Source: Flavobacterium sediminilitoris
GTDB taxonomy: Bacteria; Bacteroidota; Bacteroidia; Flavobacteriales; Flavobacteriaceae
DNA: 64,000 bases
Direction of reading: 5' to 3'
NCBI RefSeq assembly: GCF_023008245.1
Contig: NZ_CP090145.1
Span: forward strand, 1,364,001 to 1,428,000
Positions 27,757-35,821 of the stretch are shown here, piece by piece (position 1 is the first letter of the stretch; the number at the start of each line of letters is the position of its first letter). A program made the translations under genes and the position numbers. The notes under the pieces were generated by a model. The model saw only the letters and a list, made by a program, of their open reading frames with translations. It had not been told where the DNA came from and did not search any database.

Positions 27757-28332
27757 ATGAAAACGATATTAAAACTAACATGTTTCTTGTTTTTTACAAT
27801 AGAGGTAAGTTGTCAAGTAACTCAAATAGTTCCTTTAAAAACAATAGATGAACCAAATGGGGCTTATAAAAAAGACTTGGATGGTATATTGCCTTTTTGG
27901 GTAGGTACTTGGAAAGGAACTGTTGACAACAGAGAATATACTTTTCAATTCACAAAGTTTACTCAACACTTAACTACTTTTTCAAATGGAGATTATTATT
28001 ATTCGGATATGATAAAAGCTAAATTTAAAGTAGTGGATTTGTCTACTAATCAAGTATTGTATGACGATTTGAATGTTACTGAATTTGAAGATTATAAAAT
28101 TTGGCTTTTAGGTAATATGGGTGAGGAGTATTTTTATGCCTTTTATGATACTGAGGTTAATTGCTATAACAGTGTAAAGTTTGCTTTAATAAAAAGCGTG
28201 GATAATTCTAATCAAATAGCATATAAGGATTTCAAGTATGATGAGAGCATTTATTTAGAATGTCCTTATGAAACCCAAGCAGATATTCCTATGTTTTTAC
28301 CAAAGACGAATTTGGTGTTAATTAGGCAATAA
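27757..28332 (+). CDS. DUF6705-like lipoprotein, type B, copy 3 (cassette Z)
   Basis: 191 aa. Signal and core as in the other copies; start at 27757 for the same reason as in copy 2. The variable cassette WLLGNMGEEYFYAF (Z) is shared with the copy at 30494. N-terminal variant IDEPNGAY, as in copies 2 and 4. Confidence 0.65.
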   Translation: MKTILKLTCFLFFTIEVSCQVTQIVPLKTIDEPNGAYKKDLDGILPFWVGTWKGTVDNREYTFQFTKFTQHLTTFSNGDYYYSDMIKAKFKVVDLSTNQVLYDDLNVTEFEDYKIWLLGNMGEEYFYAFYDTEVNCYNSVKFALIKSVDNSNQIAYKDFKYDESIYLECPYETQADIPMFLPKTNLVLIRQ

Positions 28333-28460
28333 TTAGGGGTTAAGGCATAGGGTGTGATTGTTTTAAAGCGGTTTTTGTTTTTTGTGTAGAGAAATGAAAC
28401 AAAAGAATACTATAACAGATGTATAATAATATTTACATACAACAGATAGAAATGATTTTT

Positions 28461-29033
28461 ATGAAAACGATATTAAAACTAACATGTTTTTTATTATTTA
28501 CAATAGAGGTAAGCTGTCAAGTAACTCAAATAGTTCCTTTAAAAACAATAGATGAACCAAATGGGGCTTATAAAAAAGACTTGGATGGTATATTGCCTTT
28601 TTGGGTAGGTACTTGGAAAGGAACTGTTAACAACAGAGAATATACTTTTCAATTCACAAAGTTTACTCAACACTTAACTACTTTTTCAAATGGAGATTAT
28701 TATTATTCGGATATGATAAAAGCTAAATTTAAAGTAGTGGATTTGTCTACTAATCAAGTATTGTATGACGATTTGAATGTTACTGAATTTAGTGATTACA
28801 AGATTCGTTATTTATCTAACTTATATGAAGAATATACTTTTCATTTTAGAGATACTGAAAGTAACTGTAATAATCAAGCTAGATTTACTCTAATAAAAAG
28901 CGTGGATAATCCTAATCAAATAGCATATAAGGATTTCAAGTATGATGAGAATATTTATGAATGTCCTTATGAAACCCAAGCAGATATTCCTATGTTTTTA
29001 CCAAAGACGAATTTGGTGTTAATTAGGCAATAA
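28461..29033 (+). CDS. DUF6705-like lipoprotein, type B, copy 4 (cassette X)
   Basis: 190 aa. The variable cassette is again X, as in the copy at 26346, including the shorter ENIYECPYE end that lacks one residue of the other types. The N-terminal half (IDEPNGAY, DMIKAK) is of the copy 3 type, so this gene is a chimera of two others. Confidence 0.65.
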   Translation: MKTILKLTCFLLFTIEVSCQVTQIVPLKTIDEPNGAYKKDLDGILPFWVGTWKGTVNNREYTFQFTKFTQHLTTFSNGDYYYSDMIKAKFKVVDLSTNQVLYDDLNVTEFSDYKIRYLSNLYEEYTFHFRDTESNCNNQARFTLIKSVDNPNQIAYKDFKYDENIYECPYETQADIPMFLPKTNLVLIRQ

Positions 29034-29161
29034 TTAGGGGTTAAGGCATAGGGTGTGATTGTTTTAAAGCGGTTTTTGTTTTTTGTGTAGAGAAATGAAA
29101 CAAAAGAATACTATAACAGATGTATAATAATATTTACATACAGCAGATAGAAATGATTTCT

Positions 29162-29737
29162 ATGAAAACGATATTAAAACTAACATGTTTTTTATTTTTT
29201 ACAATACAGGTAAGCTGTCAAGTAACTCAGATAGTTCCTTTAAAAACGTATGATTATAACAATGGGGCTTATCTAAAAGACTTGGATGGTATATTGCCTT
29301 TTTGGGTAGGCACTTGGAAAGGAACTGTTGACAACAGAGAATATACTTTTCAATTCACAAAGTTTACTCAACACTTAACTACTTTTTCAAATGGAGATTA
29401 TTATTATTCGGATATGATAAAAGCTAAATTTAAAGTAGTGGATTTGTCTACTAATCAAGTATTGTATGACGATTTGAATGTTACTGAATTTGAAGATTAC
29501 AAGATTCGTTATTTAGCTCATCTTTTAACAGATTATTTTTTTGCATTTTATGATACTGAAAGTAATTGTAATAATCGAGTTAGATTTACATTAGTAAAAG
29601 GAGATAATGCCCTTAATCAAATAGAATATAAGGATTTTAGATATAATCAAAATATTTATTTAGAATGTCCTTATGAAACCCAAGCAGATATTCCTATGTT
29701 TTTACCAAAGACGAATTTGGTGTTAATTAGGCAATAA
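29162..29737 (+). CDS. DUF6705-like lipoprotein, type B, copy 5 (cassette Y)
   Basis: 191 aa. The variable cassette is Y, as in the copy at 27052, with a few substitutions (RYLAHLLTDYFFAF). The N-terminal variant YDYNNGAY is unique in the array. Confidence 0.65.
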   Translation: MKTILKLTCFLFFTIQVSCQVTQIVPLKTYDYNNGAYLKDLDGILPFWVGTWKGTVDNREYTFQFTKFTQHLTTFSNGDYYYSDMIKAKFKVVDLSTNQVLYDDLNVTEFEDYKIRYLAHLLTDYFFAFYDTESNCNNRVRFTLVKGDNALNQIEYKDFRYNQNIYLECPYETQADIPMFLPKTNLVLIRQ

Positions 29738-29865
29738 TTAGGGGTTAAGGCATAGGGTGTGATTGTTTTAAAGTGTTTTTTGTTTTTTATGTAGAGAAAT
29801 GAAACAAAAGAATACTATAACAGATGTATAATAATATTTACATACAATGGATAGAAATGATTTCT

Positions 29866-30465
29866 ATGAAAACGATATTTATAAAAATTAAAATATTCTT
29901 AATAACAACATGTCTAATCAGCACAATATGGAGCTGCAAAGCACAAACAAATGTTATTAATATAACGGAATGGTGTAATAATCAGACTAGCGAAACAAAT
30001 GGTAGTCTTTATTTAAAAGATATTAATAATTTATATGCTCCTTACTTAGGTACATGGAAATGGACAGAAGGTAATAGGGAATTTACTTTAACCTTATTAA
30101 AACAAACAAAATATCATTATAATCAAGGAATTGATAATTATTATGAGGATAGAATTGTAGGTTATTATACATACAAAGAAAATGGAGTTGAATTGATAAA
30201 TACTTCAAACGATGATTTAGCGGATGACTATAGTTTGAATGTGAAATTTACTTTTGATTGTTATTCAGATTTGACCGGTATCATAGATGATGTTTTTAAA
30301 AACAAACGATATCTTTCATGGTTTGAAATTATTTCACCTACTCAAATTCGTTTTAAAGGCAAGGAGGAAGAAGATGGTAGAATACAGAAAGAAGGTATGC
30401 CTCCACCTCCTGTTGTTTATGTAGGTAATAGTTTTCCTTTGGATATGGTGTTGACTAAGCAATGA
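29866..30465 (+). CDS. DUF6705-like lipoprotein, type A, copy 2
   Basis: 199 aa, closely similar to the gene at 25715, differing mainly at residues about 26-40 and 110-140. Its upstream leader and first codons (ATGAAAACGATA) are of type B, joined to a type A body at about codon 5, so the duplication junction lies at the start of the gene. Confidence 0.65.
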   Translation: MKTIFIKIKIFLITTCLISTIWSCKAQTNVINITEWCNNQTSETNGSLYLKDINNLYAPYLGTWKWTEGNREFTLTLLKQTKYHYNQGIDNYYEDRIVGYYTYKENGVELINTSNDDLADDYSLNVKFTFDCYSDLTGIIDDVFKNKRYLSWFEIISPTQIRFKGKEEEDGRIQKEGMPPPPVVYVGNSFPLDMVLTKQ

Positions 30466-30493
30466 TTTTGAAATTAGTAGTAGTAATTTATTT

Positions 30494-31072
30494 ATGAAAA
30501 CGATATTAAAACTAACATGTTTCTTATTATTTACAATACAGGTAAGTTGTCAAGTAACTCAGATTAAACCTCTTAATTATACCGATATTGAATCAAATGG
30601 TGATTATCGAAAAGACTTGGATGGTATATTGCCTTTTTGGGTAGGTACTTGGAAAGGAACTGTTAACAACAGAGAGTATACTTTTCAATTCACAAAGTTT
30701 ACTCAACACTTAACTACTTTTTCAAGTGGAAGGTATTTTTATTTAGATGAATTAAAAGCTAAATTTAAAGTAGTGGATTTATCTACTAATCAAGTATTGT
30801 ATGACGATTTGAATGTTACTGAATTTGAGGATTATAAAATTTGGCTTTTAGGTAATATGGGTGAGGAGTATTTTTATGCCTTTTATGATACTGAGGTTAA
30901 TTGCTATAACAGTGTGAAGTTTGCTTTAATAAAAAGCGTGGATAATCCTAATCAAATAGCATATAAGGATTTCAAATATGATGAGAGCATTTATTTAGAA
31001 TGTCCTTATGAAACCCAAGCAGATATTCCTATGTTTTTACCAAAGACGAATTTGGTGTTAATTAGGCAATGA
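30494..31072 (+). CDS. DUF6705-like lipoprotein, type B, copy 6 (cassette Z)
   Basis: 192 aa. N-terminal part (IESNGDY, FSSGRYFYLDEL) is that of the copy at 26346, but the variable cassette is Z, as in the copy at 27757. It is thus a recombinant and ends the paralog array. Confidence 0.65.
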   Translation: MKTILKLTCFLLFTIQVSCQVTQIKPLNYTDIESNGDYRKDLDGILPFWVGTWKGTVNNREYTFQFTKFTQHLTTFSSGRYFYLDELKAKFKVVDLSTNQVLYDDLNVTEFEDYKIWLLGNMGEEYFYAFYDTEVNCYNSVKFALIKSVDNPNQIAYKDFKYDESIYLECPYETQADIPMFLPKTNLVLIRQ

Positions 31073-31077
31073 AATGA

Positions 31078-31248
31078 AAAACTAATTTTTATATTAATTT
31101 TAAGCTTATTGTATGTAAGTTTGCCCCAAGGCTTGGTTTTTCTAGATTGGGGAGTAATGAGGAGGAACTATCAATTTTCGGTCCGCGAAGATCTGACAAT
31201 TGGTATTATGTAAAAGCAAATAATAATGAAATAAAAGATATAAAATGA
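31078..31248 (+). pseudogene. C-terminal remnant of a larger protein, probably a toxin tip
   Basis: A frame open from 31078 to a TGA at 31246-31248 has no start codon of its own and encodes a well-formed C-terminus: FAPRLGFSRLGSNEEELSIF, then GPRRSDNWYYVKANNNEIKD and IK. The stop overlaps the next gene's ATG (ATGA). A headless C-terminal tip directly coupled to a small gene is what remains when a polymorphic toxin cassette is displaced. The parent family is not recognised. Confidence 0.5.
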
Positions 31249-31694
31249 TAGATAATGATTCTATTTTAAAAACGCTATCGTTTCTTTTTAAAGAAAAGAA
31301 TAAATTTTTAATACAAAAAGAAGAAATTAACTTATTCTATTCAATTAAAAAAAGGACAAGATTAATAGAGGGAGCAAAATCGAGACTACAATCCTCTCTT
31401 AAAACAAACTTAATGGAGAATTATAAAATGGCTGCATTAAACCTTAAAGGATTAGAAGATTGTCAAACCGATAAAGTTATAAGTTTTGTTTTATTTAGTA
31501 AATCTCAAATAATGTATATTTATACTTGTTATAATATGGAGAAAATAATTTTTTCAGCCCTTAAAGATTGTTTTCCTATGTCAACTGTTATTACTTCGGA
31601 ATATAAATCATGGGTAAAAAGAATTTCTGAAGGGATGATTGAAATTCCTCCTGTAATGGTGAAGTTTTCTAATTCTCAGAAGAGTTTTGAATAA
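31245..31694 (+). CDS. Small protein of unknown function, possible immunity protein
   Basis: 149 aa, soluble, no signal peptide, Lys-rich N-terminus, and a segment KVISFVLFSKSQIMYIYTCY that may form the core strands. I do not recognise the family. Its ATG overlaps the stop of an upstream toxin-tip-like remnant by the ATGA arrangement, which is the only evidence for an immunity role. Confidence 0.5.
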   Translation: MIDNDSILKTLSFLFKEKNKFLIQKEEINLFYSIKKRTRLIEGAKSRLQSSLKTNLMENYKMAALNLKGLEDCQTDKVISFVLFSKSQIMYIYTCYNMEKIIFSALKDCFPMSTVITSEYKSWVKRISEGMIEIPPVMVKFSNSQKSFE

Positions 31695-31753
31695 AAACGT
31701 ACACACTCTGCGAGGTTTTTTTGAATATCTTTTTGAAAGATAAAGACTTTAAA

Positions 31754-31779
31754 TATTTTTTACTATATAGTAAAAAATA
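31754..31779. promoter_or_regulatory. 26-bp perfect palindrome upstream of recA
   Basis: TATTTTTTACTA and TAGTAAAAAATA are perfect inverse complements around a TA centre. It lies about 80 bp before recA. It could be a regulator site for recA or the terminator of the preceding gene (the A/T-only stem and missing GC make a terminator weaker). Confidence 0.4.
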
Positions 31780-31858
31780 CTTCATTGGTTTTTAAGTTGT
31801 TAATAAATATTAATTGTAAAAAAAGAAAAAAGAGGTATTTTTACGAAAAATAAAGAAT

Positions 31859-32863
31859 ATGAGTTCAGATAAAGAAGCAAAGTTAAAGGCCTTACAATTA
31901 ACTCTAGATAAATTAGATAAAACTTACGGAAAAGGGACAGTAATGAAAATGGGAGATTCTGCTGTTGAAGAAGTAGAAACGATCTCTTCTGGTTCATTAG
32001 GATTAGATTTAGCGTTAGGAGTTAATGGTTACCCAAAGGGAAGAATTGTAGAAATATATGGTCCTGAATCATCAGGAAAGACAACTTTAACATTGCATGC
32101 TATTGCAGAAGCACAAAAAGCAGGTGGAATTGCTGCTTTTATAGATGCAGAACATGCTTTTGATCGTTTTTATGCTCAGAAATTGGGGATAGATATTGAT
32201 AATTTAATTATTTCTCAACCTGATAATGGGGAACAAGCTTTAGAAATAGCCGAAAGTTTAATTCGTTCAGGTGCTGTAGATATTGTAGTTATTGACTCTG
32301 TTGCTGCATTAACTCCTAAGAGTGAGATTGAAGGAGATATGGGAGATTCAAAAATGGGATTACATGCTCGTTTAATGTCACAGGCTTTAAGAAAATTAAC
32401 AGGAACTATTCATAAAACAAATTGTACCGTATTTTTCATTAATCAATTACGTGATAAAATAGGAGTAATGTTTGGAAACCCTGAAACAACTACTGGAGGT
32501 AATGCATTAAAGTTCTATGCTTCTATAAGAGTTGATATAAGAAAATCATCACAAATAAAAGATGGTGATAATGTGATAGGGAATAGAACAAAGGTTAAAA
32601 TTGTTAAAAATAAGGTTGCACCACCATTTAGAACAGCCGAATTTGATATAATGTATGGAGAAGGTGTTTCTAAAGTAGGAGAAGTATTAGATTTAGCCGT
32701 AGAGTTTGAAATTGTTAAAAAAAGTGGTTCATGGTTTAGCTATGGAGAAACAAAATTAGGACAAGGAAGGGATGCTGTAAAAGGATTGATAAAAGATAAT
32801 CCTGAATTAATGGATGAACTTGAACAGAAAATAAAAGAAACTATAAAAGCTAATAATGCTTAA
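31859..32863 (+). CDS. recA: Recombinase RecA
   Basis: 334 aa, typical length. It forms filaments on single-stranded DNA for homologous recombination and SOS induction. Walker [10 protein letters not shown] at about residue 66-74, [15 protein letters not shown] (the usual E-H-A-L-D has Phe here), Walker [13 protein letters not shown], and loops with [30 protein letters not shown]. It is a single gene with a strong terminator. Core genome resumes here. Confidence 0.98.
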   Translation: MSSDKEAKLKALQLTLDKLDKTYGKGTVMKMGDSAVEEVETISSGSLGLDLALGVNGYPKGRIVEIYGPESSGKTTLTLHAIAEAQKAGGIAAFIDAEHAFDRFYAQKLGIDIDNLIISQPDNGEQALEIAESLIRSGAVDIVVIDSVAALTPKSEIEGDMGDSKMGLHARLMSQALRKLTGTIHKTNCTVFFINQLRDKIGVMFGNPETTTGGNALKFYASIRVDIRKSSQIKDGDNVIGNRTKVKIVKNKVAPPFRTAEFDIMYGEGVSKVGEVLDLAVEFEIVKKSGSWFSYGETKLGQGRDAVKGLIKDNPELMDELEQKIKETIKANNA

Positions 32864-32902
32864 AATAAAAAAATCACGAAAATTTCGTGATTTTTTTATT
32901 TT
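32862..32902 (+). terminator. Rho-independent terminator of recA
   Basis: Two 20-nt arms (32862-32881 and 32883-32902) are perfect inverse complements with an AT-rich base and a TCACGAAA/TTTCGTGA top, followed by T-rich DNA directly after the recA stop. Confidence 0.9.
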
Positions 32903-32952
32903 AAGACGCAACCTTTTTTATTATTTGCCATCTTAATAGAAAACGTTGTTTT

Positions 32953-33363
32953 ATGAAGAGAATATTTTTTTTATTGAGTTTATTTTTAATTTTAAACTCA
33001 TGTAGTGTTGATGAAGGCGAAAGATATCATTTAGATTTTTTGCCTATAGAGGAAGTAGATATGCCTGATAGTTTTCAAAGAGGCGAAATTTATAATATTA
33101 AGGTGAAGTATAAAAGGCCAACAACTTGTTATGCCTATAATGGAATTTATTTCGATAGAGAACTAAATACCCGTACTTTCGCTATTCAGGCAGTTGTTTA
33201 TGAAAAAAATGATTGTCAAAATATAGTGGATCCAATACTTTTAGAAGCTGCGTTTAATTTTGAAGTACTTAACAGTGGCTCTTATATTTTTAAATTTTGG
33301 CAAGGAAAAGATGATGGTGGTGAAGATGTTTTTTATGAAGTGGAAATACCCGTTACAGACTAA
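32953..33363 (+). CDS. Small lipoprotein of unknown function
   Basis: 136 aa. Lipoprotein signal IFFLLSLFLILNSCSVDEGERY. The mature part is beta-rich with two later Cys (TTCYAYN, KNDCQNI) that may pair. Ends with EVEIPVTD. It is directly upstream of the ECF sigma gene and may be part of the same operon (gap 18 bp). The family is not recognised with certainty. Confidence 0.7.
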   Translation: MKRIFFLLSLFLILNSCSVDEGERYHLDFLPIEEVDMPDSFQRGEIYNIKVKYKRPTTCYAYNGIYFDRELNTRTFAIQAVVYEKNDCQNIVDPILLEAAFNFEVLNSGSYIFKFWQGKDDGGEDVFYEVEIPVTD

Positions 33364-33381
33364 AAAAAACAGAAATACATT

Positions 33382-33924
33382 TTGATAATTGACAACCTCA
33401 TAAATGATTGTAAGCAAGGAGATACTAAGGCATTTGAGCAAATATATAGACTTTTAAGTCCTAAGATATTTGCTGTTTGCCTTAAGTATTCTAGGAGCTA
33501 TGAGGAAGCACAAGATAATTTACAAGAAGGTTTTTTATTATTATTTGAAAAAATAAATCAATTTAAGTTTCAAGGGTCATTTGAAGGTTGGGCGAAAAGG
33601 GTTGTTATTAATTATATTCTTCAACAATATCGGAATCAAGGTGTTTTTGAAATTATAACGGAAAATGTAATAGAAGATGAAGTTGTTGAGGTTGAAGAAG
33701 AAAATATATCATTAGAGTTTTTAACTAAGATAATTCAAGAGTTACCAGATAGATATAGACTAGTTTTCAATTTATATGTTATGGATGGCTATTCTCATAA
33801 AGAAATAGCTGAAATGTTAGAGATAAACATTGGAACTTCGAAATCTAATTTAGCAAGAGCTAAAGGAATATTAAAAAGCAAGATTGAAGCGAGTGAATTA
33901 ACTTCAATTCCAAAGATAAAATGA
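33382..33924 (+). CDS. ECF-type RNA polymerase sigma factor
   Basis: 180 aa starting at a TTG; no in-frame ATG is near, and the N-terminal IIDNLINDCKQGDTKAFEQIYRL is the standard start of flavobacterial sigma-70 factors. Region 2 (CLKYSRSYEEAQDNLQEGFLLLFEKI and FEGWAKRVVINYILQQYR) and region 4 (ELPDRYRLVFNLYVMDGYSHKEIAEMLEINIGTSKSNLARAK) are complete. Its stop overlaps the ATG of the downstream anti-sigma-like gene (ATGA). Confidence 0.92.
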   Translation: MIIDNLINDCKQGDTKAFEQIYRLLSPKIFAVCLKYSRSYEEAQDNLQEGFLLLFEKINQFKFQGSFEGWAKRVVINYILQQYRNQGVFEIITENVIEDEVVEVEEENISLEFLTKIIQELPDRYRLVFNLYVMDGYSHKEIAEMLEINIGTSKSNLARAKGILKSKIEASELTSIPKIK

Positions 33925-35678
33925 AAGAGAATAAAAATATAGAGCGTTTATTTCAAGAAAAATTCAAAGATTTTGAGGAGATTCCTCCAAATGCTGCTTG
34001 GGAAAATATTGCTTCAAAATTAGAGAAGAAAAAGGATAGAAAAAGAGGTATTCCATTTTGGTTTAAAGCATCAGGAATTGCAGCTTCTCTCTTCTTAACT
34101 TTTTTCCTTATTCTAAATAATAATAAAAATAAAGAAGTAGACATAATAGAGAATAGTATTGTTATTCAAGAAAAAAATGATATTCAAGAAAAGGATAACT
34201 TAGATGATATTTCAAATGAGAAACCTGTTGTAGATTCGAAACCTGATGGTAATGTTGTAGAAAGTTCATTTGAAAAAGGAAGCAATATAGTAGAATCAAC
34301 ATTAGAGAATACGAGTAATTCGACTAATGAGTCATTGAATAATAAAGAACGTATTTTAAAAAGTAAATCAGATGGAGTTGTCGTGAATAATGATAATATA
34401 TCTAATTTAAAGAAGAATATAGAGAACAAAGCATCAAATTATAAAGAACAAAATAAATCGTATTCTGATAAAATAAATTCGGAATTAGTAAACAACGATA
34501 AACGAAATGAAAGTTCTTTTGAAAGTTATATGGTTGATGAAATAGTAAAGAATGATGAAAATATTGTTTTAGCAAATAGTAATAAGAAGAATGAATCATC
34601 AAATTTAAAAAGCACAACTAATTCTTTAGATGAATTAAATCAAAATGTATTTATAAATGAAGAAGAATTAGCGGAAAAGACAAAATTAGTTGATAATACT
34701 AGGAATGAATCTTTAAAAGAAGAAAATAAGCTTGATGAGAAACGCACTTTGACTTTTAATGAGACAAGTACTAATACTCCGTACACAAGTAATAAAACGG
34801 ATGAGAAGAAAGGAAAAAACATATTATCAATACCGATGGATAAAGATAGTACTATTGTGATTGCAGAAGTTAAAACTGATGTAAATGCATTAGAACAATT
34901 GCTAAAAGAAAAGGAAGAGGGAAGGAATGCTGTTGAAAAAGAAGAAGAGAAAAGAGGTAAATGGGTAGTTAGCAGTAATGCTGCTCCCGTTTATTTCAAT
35001 TCGGTATCTGAAGGGTCTCCTATTGATGAACAATTTATTGACAATGCGAAGAGTTATTCAACTTCGCTAAGTTATGGTTTAGGAATACAATATGCTTTGT
35101 CTGAAAAGGTAAGTTTAAGAACAGGAATAAATTCTATTGCTCTTAGTTATAATACAAACAATGTTTATTATTCAAATACTTTAGATCAGGCACGATCAAC
35201 ATCATTAAATGTTGAAACAAACAGTAATGCGCAATTTTTAGTGTTAAAGAATAATAGTACCGTTCAAATTCAAGCATCATTATTTGCATCAGAAGTTAGT
35301 GGTCTTAGCGATGTTAAAGAGGCAAGTTTAAACCAAGAAATGGGATATATTGAAGTGCCTTTAGAAGTAAGTTATAAACTTATTGATAAGAAATTTGGAA
35401 TTGAACTTATTGGAGGAATGAGTACTTTGTTTCTAAGTAAAAATACAGTTTCATTAGTTTCAAATCAATCTGAAATGAATATAGGAAAAGCTAGTAATTT
35501 AAACAATATACATTTTAGTAGTAATGTCGGTTTGGGTTTTAAATATAGTTTTTGGAAATCGTTTAATGCGAACCTCCAACCTATGTTTAAATACCAAATC
35601 AATACCTTTAATACCAATTCGGGGAATTTTAAACCATATTTTGTTGGTTTGTATTCTGGAATTAGTTTTAGTTTTTAA
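33921..35678 (+). CDS. Anti-sigma-like membrane protein fused to an outer-membrane-type beta-barrel
   Basis: 585 aa. Residues 1-45 are cytosolic with a short conserved helix (LFQEKFKDFEEIPPNAAWENI), followed by one membrane helix (ASGIAASLFLTFFLIL), a ~280-residue Asn/Ser/Lys/Glu-rich low-complexity stretch, and from about residue 355 a beta-rich domain resembling an outer-membrane barrel (YGLGIQYALSEKVSLRTGIN, LEVSYKLIDKKFGIELIGG, ending GLYSGISFSF). Coupled to the ECF sigma gene, so likely its regulator or stress sensor. How one chain could place both parts in two membranes is unclear; the barrel-like domain may be periplasmic. Confidence 0.7.
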   Translation: MKENKNIERLFQEKFKDFEEIPPNAAWENIASKLEKKKDRKRGIPFWFKASGIAASLFLTFFLILNNNKNKEVDIIENSIVIQEKNDIQEKDNLDDISNEKPVVDSKPDGNVVESSFEKGSNIVESTLENTSNSTNESLNNKERILKSKSDGVVVNNDNISNLKKNIENKASNYKEQNKSYSDKINSELVNNDKRNESSFESYMVDEIVKNDENIVLANSNKKNESSNLKSTTNSLDELNQNVFINEEELAEKTKLVDNTRNESLKEENKLDEKRTLTFNETSTNTPYTSNKTDEKKGKNILSIPMDKDSTIVIAEVKTDVNALEQLLKEKEEGRNAVEKEEEKRGKWVVSSNAAPVYFNSVSEGSPIDEQFIDNAKSYSTSLSYGLGIQYALSEKVSLRTGINSIALSYNTNNVYYSNTLDQARSTSLNVETNSNAQFLVLKNNSTVQIQASLFASEVSGLSDVKEASLNQEMGYIEVPLEVSYKLIDKKFGIELIGGMSTLFLSKNTVSLVSNQSEMNIGKASNLNNIHFSSNVGLGFKYSFWKSFNANLQPMFKYQINTFNTNSGNFKPYFVGLYSGISFSF

Positions 35679-35742
35679 GCTTTTGGTTAGGCTTGAATTT
35701 TAGTTAGATGTTTCAAACTTTTACAATGAGTATGAAACCGAG

Positions 35743-35768
35743 AAAGTCCCTTTTTTTGGGACTTTTTT
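35743..35768 (+). terminator. Rho-independent terminator after the barrel protein gene
   Basis: AAAGTCCC (35743-35750) and GGGACTTT flank a T-rich loop, followed by more Ts. It separates the plus-strand ECF unit from the convergent biotin operon. Confidence 0.75.
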
Positions 35769-35821
35769 GTTGAATTATGATATAAAATCTCGTTTTTTGA
35801 TCACTTAGAGGTAAATTTTTT

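Larger units (their letters stand above)
25715..31072 (+). repeat. Eight-gene tandem array of DUF6705-like paralogs
   Basis: Eight paralogous genes follow in order A, B, B, B, B, B, A, B. From 27010 to 29823 the DNA repeats every 701-705 bp, covering gene plus a ~130-bp intergenic leader of almost constant sequence. In addition 25715-26921 and 29866-31072 are both exactly 1207 bp long and nearly identical. Such an array is prone to unequal crossing-over and gene conversion. Confidence 0.9.
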
